Shown here: positions 15,379 to 20,673 of the stretch, in pieces
Layout: every line of letters begins with the position of its first letter
Position numbering within the stretch: the first letter of the stretch is position 1
Assembly (NCBI GenBank): GCA_002849045.2
Contig: NCRO01000042.1
Coordinates: 1-20,673 of the forward strand
Direction: 5' to 3'
Length of the DNA stretch: 20,673 nt
Source: Candidatus Sediminicultor secundus
Lineage (GTDB): Bacteria; Atribacterota; JS1; SB-45; 34-128
The notes under the pieces: generated by a model
Seen by the model: only the letters and a program-made list of their open reading frames with translations
What the model was told of the DNA's origin: nothing
Databases searched by the model: none
Translations under genes and position numbers: made by a program

Positions 15379-15426
15379 GCGAAGCGGAGCGAAGCCGGCT
15401 ATTCGCTGTTATATGCAATACCGCAT
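15379..15426 (-). repeat. Half attC-like site after the DUF998-like gene
   Basis: Read on the minus strand, ATGCGGTATTGCATATAAC (15426-15408) is followed by AGCGAATAGCC. The same AACAGCGAATA follows the CPBP gene at 16362-16352, the expected 5' arm of an attC site. The 19-bp part is the exact inverted repeat of 16208-16226 at the other end of the cassette. The 3' arm seems to be missing, cut off by repeats near 15340. Confidence 0.6.
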
Positions 15427-15457
15427 ATTTATAGATTAATTAATTTAATTGAAACTT

Positions 15458-16126
15458 TCATTTCAAATATTTACCTTTATTGTCTCCTAATATTATACTG
15501 TGTGCAAATACCCAGATAATAGATAATAAGACACACATCCATTCCCAAATCACTGGTATATTCCTATTAACAATACCTTTTTCATATAAAATCATTAATA
15601 TCGCAAAAACAAGAAATATTATAACCATAGAAATACTTAAAATTGGTAATAGCTTTGTTATGCTTTTCAATGTCCATTCTCTGATAAAAATTATTAATTG
15701 TAAACAGACAACTCCTAAAAAGTATAGTCCAATTCCCATTTTATGAATCCCTGGAGCTACACTGAATGGAGTTGCAGTCATTAATATAGTACCAAAAGTG
15801 GATATAAATCCTATTAATAATGTTGTAAAAACAAATGCTCTTCCGGCACCCAATTCAAATAAACGTAAAGCTAATAAAACTATTATAAGATAACGTATTG
15901 GAGCCGCAATAAGAGTACCGGAATTAAATATTATTTGTGGCCATCCGTCTGTATCTCCAATATCACTAAGATAAGTAGTTAAAATAGAAAATTCCGGATG
16001 TTCAGGTATATAAGCAATCGTTGATAACATAACAACAAGTAAACCTAATGTACCACCGAGAATACCAATAATTTTTAGCATGTCTGGAATTTTAAATAAT
16101 ATTTGTTTTTTTTCTTCATTAATCAT
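15458..16126 (-). CDS. DUF998-like membrane protein in an integron-type cassette
   Basis: A 222-residue protein with about six membrane segments (19-39, 75-92, 97-117, 127-147, 158-178, 193-212). YLSDIGDTDGWPQIIFNSGT resembles the conserved first loop of DUF998-family membrane proteins; no biochemical role is established. TTAGGAG lies eight bases before the ATG. The gene is enclosed by a 19-bp perfect inverted repeat (15408-15426 and 16208-16226) whose inner and outer contexts match the ends of an integron cassette, and it has a short leader, as cassette genes often do. It stands in line with the next cassette at 16430-17206. Confidence 0.75.
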   Translation of the reverse strand: MINEEKKQILFKIPDMLKIIGILGGTLGLLVVMLSTIAYIPEHPEFSILTTYLSDIGDTDGWPQIIFNSGTLIAAPIRYLIIVLLALRLFELGAGRAFVFTTLLIGFISTFGTILMTATPFSVAPGIHKMGIGLYFLGVVCLQLIIFIREWTLKSITKLLPILSISMVIIFLVFAILMILYEKGIVNRNIPVIWEWMCVLLSIIWVFAHSIILGDNKGKYLK

Positions 16127-16207
16127 TTAATCACTCCTAATTATTTATATTTATAAATTATATTTATTAGCATCCTTCTTAAAAAATAATTATTTTCAAT
16201 AAACCTT

Positions 16208-16380
16208 ATGCGGTATTGCATATAACGTTTGCGGATGATCCGAAGTTTTTTGCCCGGATTTAATAAAAGGACTGTTGAACATGGTAACAACGGTAGTAGC
16301 CCACGGCAATTCTTTTTTACACCACAACCCGGTAGAGTAAAAAATTTTGGATATTCGCTGTTGTCGGATCGTGCTGTGGC
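16208..16380 (-). repeat. attC-like recombination site between two cassettes
   Basis: On the minus strand: GACAAC, AGCGAATATCC, then 100-odd bases, GGATCATCCGCAAAC, GTTATAT. The arms AGCGAATATCC and GGATCATCCGCA pair with one unpaired C and one mismatch, as in attC stems with extrahelical bases. Inner segments also pair (TTTTTTACTC..CCGG with CCGGGCAAAAAA). The outer 19 bp belong to the next cassette's own end. Size (about 145 bases) and position just after the CPBP stop fit an attC. Confidence 0.65.
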
Positions 16381-16429
16381 GATTTTTGTTTATTCATTTC
16401 TGTTCTGCAGTATATTCTATATTACTTTT

Positions 16430-17206
16430 TTAACTATTGCTACCTAACACTCCCAAAATAAGCGGAATTACTCCCACTCCATTTAAGGCAAAATGAGCAA
16501 TAATGGCCGGCCAGGTGTTTTTTAACTTACTTGATACAAATGAGATTGATAAACAAACAGGTAATAACATTATTAAATTCCATTTCCAAAAAATATGAAA
16601 CAGTGTCCATAATATACCATGAATAATCCAAGTGTATTTACCCATTACCACCTCTTGCCGCGGAAGGATATATCCTCTCCACCAAAATTCTTCTCCAAAA
16701 ATATTTAAAAATAATCCTCCCAAATACCCAAATACAATCCACCATTTTCCTTTTAATATTATACCCATAAATTCTTTTGGAAATATTGTTTGTTCTACTC
16801 TGGGATCAACAATAGGTGGTAAAAAATCGGGTGGTGAAAATATCTGAATAGAGGCTAACCATTTTGCGGTAAATGACAATCCGCCATATGAGATTATTGC
16901 GAAAATAATAAGCCCGATTGTCCAAAGCCATTCTCTTTTTTTCATGGGTTTAAGTCGAAATCTATTTTTTAAATTTGCCCATGACATCTTATTGCCTTCA
17001 ATTAGAAAAGCTAACAATGATGCAATTAATAATGAAGCTAAGGGAACATACATTATGAATGCGAAACTAACAATTGCCGGTGTTCCAATTTTATTAAGAT
17101 ATGGCCATAAATAATAAATAAAAATTGTAATAACCATTGAAGGAATTCCAAAGTAAAGTAGTGATGACCAATAGGTAATTGGTTTTAATATTTTTTCATT
17201 ACTCAT
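16430..17206 (-). CDS. CPBP-family intramembrane protease-like protein in a cassette
   Basis: About 258 residues with some seven or eight membrane segments. The CPBP (Abi/CAAX protease) motifs are intact: GEEFWWRGY (EExxxR, E172, E173, R177), IIHGILWTLFH (H196, H204) and HFALN (H238, N242). Such glutamic proteases act in the membrane; members process prenylated proteins, leader peptides or bacteriocins, and the substrate here is unknown. I place the start at 17206 (MSNEKILKP), where AGGTGA lies five bases upstream; the frame is open to 17287 but that part belongs to the cassette leader. An imperfect inverted repeat (16360-16380 and 17278-17297) encloses the gene, and an attC-like site follows its stop. 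Confidence 0.85.
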   Translation of the reverse strand: MSNEKILKPITYWSSLLYFGIPSMVITIFIYYLWPYLNKIGTPAIVSFAFIMYVPLASLLIASLLAFLIEGNKMSWANLKNRFRLKPMKKREWLWTIGLIIFAIISYGGLSFTAKWLASIQIFSPPDFLPPIVDPRVEQTIFPKEFMGIILKGKWWIVFGYLGGLFLNIFGEEFWWRGYILPRQEVVMGKYTWIIHGILWTLFHIFWKWNLIMLLPVCLSISFVSSKLKNTWPAIIAHFALNGVGVIPLILGVLGSNS

Positions 17207-17277
17207 TTCGTCACCTGAAAAAAAAAGTAATTTTACATTACATCTGCAGAACAAATTAATTAAACATAAAACATTAA

Positions 17278-17297
17278 GCCACAGCATGTCCGATAAC
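17278..17297. repeat. Outer end of the CPBP cassette
   Basis: GCCACAGCATGTCCGATAAC is the imperfect inverted repeat of 16360-16380 (one indel and a few mismatches). In integron cassettes the two ends of one cassette are complementary in this way, because they form one attC site when the cassette is circular. Confidence 0.55.
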
Positions 17298-17315
17298 TAC
17301 TAATATGTCCTTTGT

Positions 17316-17598
17316 GGTCAGGCTTCACAAGTTCACATTCTTATCGATTTCTGCACTCGGTTTAATAATGAAATCATTTTCCTTATATCTTCCTCCTAAT
17401 ACATTGGTTACCGTTTAACTTCTGATTTCATGCTGATTGGCTATTTCTCTGTTCGATAAATCTGTAAACTTTTTAAGAAATTTAATGTATGTCTTTCTAA
17501 TATCTGATATCCCTTTAGACCTTGCATTTCCTTTTATTTCATCTATTTCTATTTCAGTGACTTCTTCAATGATTTGTGAACTTGTAAAGTTTGACCCC
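17316..17598 (-). mobile_element. 283-bp relic of a Y1/REP-type transposable element
   Basis: Its ends are GGTCAGGCTTCACAAGTTCA (17316-17335) and, read inward on the other strand, GGGGTCAAACTTTACAAGTT (17598-17579). Both continue to CACA, so they are terminal inverted repeats of about 22 bp. Between them a 61-codon minus-strand frame (17415-17600) contains IRKTYIKFLKKFTDLSNREI, which resembles the DnaA-like C-terminal helices of REP-associated tyrosine transposases. The catalytic HUH domain is missing. The element starts one base after the stop codon of the nuclease-like gene. A related, more eroded segment lies near 6153-6230. Confidence 0.6.
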
Positions 17599-17599
17599 A

Positions 17600-18277
17600 T
17601 TATCTATTCAAGTCATTAACATCTATAAAAATATCATAAATATATTTTCTTAATTTATGTTTTTTAGCCAACCCCAAATAACACTCCATTGTTTGAATAG
17701 CTCCAAGCCATTCATCATTAGTTTTTGGTCCATTAACTAACACATCATTAATAAAGTAGATGAATAAAAGATGGGCTTTAATCTTATTTTTTTCTCTTAA
17801 ATAATATAGATGAGCTATTCGGTTCACATATTGGTAAAATGTTCCAGTCCAATCAATGCTATCGCTAACACTCAAATATTTTTTTACCTCATCAAGGGAA
17901 TTTCTTATTTTTTTAATTGATTGAGGATTTTTTGCACCAGTTCCAGAGCTTACCATTTCAGGAATATTTGCCTTCGCTTCAACCAGTATAATTTCATCTC
18001 CGCCAACCCCTAATGCATCCCATTGAGGACCATTGTCAGGCCAAAAATCACTTAAAGGATATTTTATTTTACTTAATATCCCTAACTTTTCTAAAAAATC
18101 CTCATCGCGATACTCTGCATAATCATCTGACTTCAAGGGAGATCTCCAATCAATTTTCATTTGCTTCCCAATCACTTTTGATATTTCAGCGTCCAGATAT
18201 TTCTTTTTGTTATTAATAACGACTTGCAAGTTTTTAAGACTACCATGTGAATCGGGATCTTGTTTTATTCTGCTCAT
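17600..18277 (-). CDS. Putative PD-(D/E)XK nuclease-fold protein
   Basis: A 225-residue soluble protein. PQWDALGVGGDEIILVEAKA places D87, E100 and K102 in the order and spacing of a PD-(D/E)XK nuclease core; the preceding helix (DEDFLEKLGIL, 58-68) could provide the conserved glutamate. The C-terminal half is rich in aromatic and charged residues. GGAAGG lies six to eight bases before the ATG. It follows the HhH-domain gene by 54 bp in the same direction, so they probably form an operon. A DNA repair or defence role is likely from the motif and neighbour, but no specific family is recognised. Confidence 0.7.
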   Translation of the reverse strand: MSRIKQDPDSHGSLKNLQVVINNKKKYLDAEISKVIGKQMKIDWRSPLKSDDYAEYRDEDFLEKLGILSKIKYPLSDFWPDNGPQWDALGVGGDEIILVEAKANIPEMVSSGTGAKNPQSIKKIRNSLDEVKKYLSVSDSIDWTGTFYQYVNRIAHLYYLREKNKIKAHLLFIYFINDVLVNGPKTNDEWLGAIQTMECYLGLAKKHKLRKYIYDIFIDVNDLNR

Positions 18278-18331
18278 AATACACCTTCCTTTTTTGTATT
18301 AGTTTTATAAAATTGCAAATTAGGTATCTAA

Positions 18332-18982
18332 CTAATATCTTATTGTATTCCAATTAATCCCTATTTCTTCCCTTAATTTCTCAGCTTTCAGATATGACCA
18401 CCAAAGAATATCAAATATTCTTATCTTGCTTAAATGGCAAATATTATTTTCCAATAATTTATCAAAGATATAATTTAAATTTTTCCGATTAGATTCTATT
18501 TTCAGATTATTATAAAAATCAACAAATATTTCATCGGCTCGTTTCGCTGTCCATATATTATTAATTACTTCGCGATATTTCTTTTGAAGAGGATTATCAA
18601 TCATAGGAATAATTTTTGGATAAAGAGTATGTAGAATCTTTGTAGTAGTAGACAAACCAATACCATTAATCTTTAACAACTTCTGAATAACAAATTCATT
18701 TAGTTCTTTAATCTGTTCATCTCTGTCTTTCTCATCCAGGCTTAAAAATTGCTCAAGATTATATTCAAATATATTTACACTCTTTGTCCTTTCAGTTATT
18801 TTTTTACATTCTGAAAGTACTTCTTTCTTGATACGTGCACCAATTTTATTTACATCCTCAATTTTCTTATCTTCCAGAAGATCATATTTAGCATAAAAAT
18901 CATTTTGGTAGCAGTAGCATTCGATTAAAGCGATAGGTTCAGGAATTCCAAATGATATTTTTGAGAATAGAAGTAATTCCAT
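18332..18982 (-). CDS. Helix-hairpin-helix domain protein (DUF6308-like)
   Basis: A 216-residue soluble, helical protein. Residues 100-122 (LLKINGIGLSTTTKILHTL) form a helix-hairpin-helix, the DNA-backbone-binding element also found in HhH DNA glycosylases, and PKIIPMIDNP (122-131) follows it with an aspartate where glycosylase-like families keep a conserved acidic residue. The order GIG...K.L...P...P(M/V).D is reminiscent of DUF6308. No iron-sulfur cysteines are present. GAGG lies nine bases before the ATG. It is the first gene of a likely two-gene unit with the nuclease-fold protein downstream. Confidence 0.65.
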   Translation of the reverse strand: MELLLFSKISFGIPEPIALIECYCYQNDFYAKYDLLEDKKIEDVNKIGARIKKEVLSECKKITERTKSVNIFEYNLEQFLSLDEKDRDEQIKELNEFVIQKLLKINGIGLSTTTKILHTLYPKIIPMIDNPLQKKYREVINNIWTAKRADEIFVDFYNNLKIESNRKNLNYIFDKLLENNICHLSKIRIFDILWWSYLKAEKLREEIGINWNTIRY

Positions 18983-19037
18983 TTTAAAACCTCGGCTCTT
19001 GGAACTAAATCCTTATAATTAACAATTATGTTTAAGT

Positions 19038-19138
19038 CTAAAGTTTCCAATAATATTTCTTTATTTTCTTAGCCATTAGTTTTCGACGTTCTTGAAGAAA
19101 CTCTTCATAATGCTTAACAGTTTTAAAGAAAATGGGAT
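19038..19138 (-). pseudogene. C-terminal gene fragment, copy 1
   Basis: The minus strand reads HPIFFKTVKHYEEFLQERRK and LMAKKIKKYYWKL before a stop at 19038-19040. It is the end of some protein, cut off upstream at a hairpin repeat (19130-19150). A more decayed copy lies at 19851-19955 as a direct repeat. The family is not recognised. Confidence 0.5.
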
Positions 19139-19223
19139 GTGTCCCTGTTTATTTCAATTTCACGTATGGCGCAGGCGATTTTGCGATATCAACAAACTTT
19201 TGCATTTAAAAGTATATATTTAA

Positions 19224-19751
19224 CTATAAACCATCAACCCAGACATAGGTGCTGCCTGCCGGAACAAATCCATATTTTGTAATTTCACAACCTAATCTTT
19301 CTGTCTCGCAAACTAAAACATCCCCCACTGATTCCACTTCGATTATTTCAATATATTTCATGTTATTTGTTATATATTTTAGTTTGCCATCTTTATCTCG
19401 AAAAAGAGTCAGTGAATGCTGACCTATTAGTTCACCACTTAATTTTACAAGCATTATTTTTACTTCATATCCATGTTGTTCTAACACGTATGAACCAAAT
19501 GTAGCAAGTTCTTTACAGCCTCCTTCTTTAATATTAAAAAATACCTCCGGAGAATAAGAAATGTGGCCTTCATGCCATGCCTCTGTAAAATTGTCTTTCA
19601 TATACTCCAATAATTTTTCGGGAGTATCTAATTGATTAACAACTTCAGAAAAAATCAAACTATACTCTATATCTAATTGATTTTCAATACAAGATGTTAA
19701 AATAGCTACGATGACTAAAAAACTTAATAGAATTATTAATTTGTTTTTCAT
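19224..19751 (-). CDS. Lipoprotein with transglutaminase-like cysteine-protease core
   Basis: A 175-residue protein starting at the ATG at 19751. A signal peptide with lipobox LTSC (Cys-21) predicts membrane anchoring after export. The mature part shows GGCKELATFGSYVLEQHGYE (Cys-79) then GQHSLTLFRD (His-112) and YITNN (Asn-129/130): a Cys-His-Asn order typical of transglutaminase-like or papain-fold peptidases, with the cysteine at the start of a helix. The frame opens earlier at a GTG (19769), but the lipobox distance favours the ATG. The Shine-Dalgarno sequence is weak (GGGTGA). It is flanked by 115-bp direct repeats (19030-19150 and 19845-19960), so it may have moved as a unit. Confidence 0.75.
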   Translation of the reverse strand: MKNKLIILLSFLVIVAILTSCIENQLDIEYSLIFSEVVNQLDTPEKLLEYMKDNFTEAWHEGHISYSPEVFFNIKEGGCKELATFGSYVLEQHGYEVKIMLVKLSGELIGQHSLTLFRDKDGKLKYITNNMKYIEIIEVESVGDVLVCETERLGCEITKYGFVPAGSTYVWVDGL

Positions 19752-19769
19752 AATAATTAAATCACCCAC

Positions 19770-20081
19770 ATGTTTTAATAAATTTCCAAAAACAAAATCG
19801 GCAAATTATTAATCTACCGAGGTCTTTATTATTGACAAATTACCTTAATTCTAAAGTTCCCTATAATATTCCTTTGTTTTCTTTGCCATTAGCTTTCGGG
19901 GTTCTTAAAGAAATTCTTCATAGTGCTTAACAGTTTTAAAAAAATGGGATGTCCAAATTTATTTTCAAAATTCTATTTTTTCTTTAAATGTTCTAATATC
20001 TGAAGCATCCTGAAATAGTCTGCCGGGGTCAAATCTTTATTGTTGACAAAATAGTTTAATGAACTGTAAAGAATAAAGACC
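19770..20081. other. Stretch of repeats without genes
   Basis: It contains the second copy of the gene fragment (19851-19955), a hairpin-repeat copy near 19940, and a 58-bp element at 20025-20082 with ends GGGGTCAAATCTTTATT and AATAAAGACCC. Part of the last is repeated at about 19820-19850. No complete gene is seen. Confidence 0.55.
19851..19955 (-). pseudogene. C-terminal gene fragment, copy 2
   Basis: It is homologous to 19038-19138, same orientation, with one nonsense change (Q to stop in KHYEEFLQ) and small indels near the end. Both copies end upstream at the same hairpin repeat. Confidence 0.5.
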
Positions 20082-20082
20082 C
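20025..20082. repeat. 58-bp element with GGGGTC ends
   Basis: Left end GGGGTCAAATCTTTATT, right end AATAAAGACCC. The right end equals the left minus a few bases between GTC and CTTTATT. It abuts exactly the point where the group II intron reading frame is cut off. Confidence 0.5.
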
Positions 20083-20180
20083 TATTTTCTCCCCTTACCC
20101 GAGGTCATAGGTACTATAGGGCTATCCGACTCCCTCTACTGATTATTTGATATCCTCCCTTTGTATCGGTTGTTTATCAT
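20082..20180 (-). pseudogene. N-terminal relic of a group II intron maturase
   Basis: From an ATG at 20180 the frame reads MINNRYKGRISNNQ, a TAG stop, then RESDSPIVPMTSGKGRK and a stop at the repeat. ESDSPIVPM is characteristic of the N-terminal end of bacterial group II intron reverse transcriptase/maturase proteins. The reverse transcriptase domain is gone. Confidence 0.6.
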
Positions 20181-20539
20181 ACTCCCTTATTTTAGAAAGA
20201 ATCAGCAGGGCCTTGAAGGCTTGCCGTGATATCATTGTTGTAACATGCCTGGCTCTTTGACCCCGGGGAAGCCTTACTCTTCTTGCCTTGGGGAGGGTAA
20301 GATGTGGTCTTCCTACTTGTACAAATCATCGACCTTCCCACTAGCGGACATTTCGGGGCTCAATCACAGAAATCTTAAGTAGAGATTTCATTTTTACAGG
20401 CCTATTACCTAACTGTCTACGCTTAAATCTTATGGATTACTCCAAAAAAGACTCCAAGACTCGCAACTTACGATTCGGCTATAATCTTACCAGACAGGAT
20501 TTTCACCTGCTAAATATCACGACCTAAACCTGGCCGCAC
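20082..20539 (-). mobile_element. 5' half of a group II intron
   Basis: Read on the minus strand from 20539 the sequence starts GTGCGGCCAG, matching the GUGYG 5' end of group II introns. It continues with blocks typical of domain I of bacterial introns: CAGGTGAAAATCCTG, GCCGAATCGTAAG and GGCCTGTAAA. It reaches the maturase start near 20180. Everything from about 20082 on, including domains V and VI, is missing, so it cannot splice. The truncation falls at a GGGTC-type repeat. Confidence 0.65.
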
Positions 20540-20673
20540 GTACAAACGTCCCCTGTATTTTTCCCAGACTATGTTTCTTCTTTTTCCTTATATACATGTT
20601 AATTCTGACTTCTGGCTTCTGACTCCCGAATACTTAAAAAGTTATTTATTTTGTTTTTTATATTTTTCTCTAA
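20540..20673. other. Window end, AT-rich with a short tandem repeat
   Basis: It would be the 5' exon side of the intron. It holds a three-unit heptamer repeat (TTCTGAC, TTCTGGC, TTCTGAC at 20603-20623) and an AT-rich tail. No gene is seen. Confidence 0.5.

Larger units (their letters stand above)
15056..15457. other. Gene-free stretch rich in repeats
   Basis: From left to right: a terminal-inverted-repeat element (15111-15185), a GTAG-hairpin repeat (15223-15246), a segment related to 12804-12849 (15289-15335), and a half attC-like site (15379-15426). No gene is supported here. Confidence 0.65.

Noticed and set aside
17207..17287. 27-codon N-terminal extension of the CPBP gene
   Set aside because: It lies in the cassette leader and runs into the cassette-end repeat; the ATG at 17206 has its own AGGTGA site and begins the family-like sequence.
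15458..17297. Inverted repeats around the two membrane-protein genes as insertion-sequence ends
   Set aside because: Neither gene is a transposase, the two pairs of ends differ from each other, and the arrangement (gene, stem-like site, gene, half site) fits integron cassettes better.

Overview
The window looks like a piece of chromosome from an uncultivated, AT-rich (roughly one-third GC by eye), probably anaerobic bacterium. The anaerobe inference rests on a split aldo/keto reductase carrying two 4Fe-4S motifs, a flavodoxin-like protein, and a relic of another iron-sulfur-type oxidoreductase. Shine-Dalgarno sites are strong and several promoters are sigma70-like. No rRNA, tRNA or core housekeeping operon is present, so I do not name a phylum.

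Left part (1-6000): an exact 183-bp inverted copy of part of the PAS/GGDEF gene opens the window and joins directly to the 3' end of an aldo/keto reductase gene. The 5' part of that reductase lies 5 kb away on the opposite strand. Both pieces share one 20-bp sequence in inverted orientation, and inverting the segment between them would restore the reading frame and place the reductase just upstream of the flavodoxin-like gene. In between lie a triple-PAS diguanylate cyclase, an IS30 transposase relic and a probably 5'-truncated PD-(D/E)XK-type nuclease gene.

Middle part (6000-13000): two complete but non-identical AbiE toxin-antitoxin pairs stand in tandem, each with its own promoter. They are followed (all on the minus strand) by a secreted proteasome-like Ntn-hydrolase, and by a GIY-YIG nuclease next to a uracil-DNA-glycosylase-like protein whose start lies in or beside a mobile 180-bp repeat.

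Right part (13000-20673): a GNAT/YoaP-type acetyltransferase, two membrane proteins, and two genes (a DUF998-like and a CPBP-protease-like membrane protein) that have the architecture of integron gene cassettes, with attC-like sites but no integrase. Then come an HhH protein plus PD-(D/E)XK nuclease pair, a lipoprotein with a transglutaminase-like core flanked by direct repeats, and the 5' half of a group II intron.

The whole window is laced with short decaying mobile repeats of several families (hairpins of the AAATAGGtgtctgtCCCTATTT type and elements with GGGGTCAGG-type terminal inverted repeats). Gene fragments repeatedly stop exactly at these repeats. Taken together this is an accessory, defence-rich, rearrangement-prone region.
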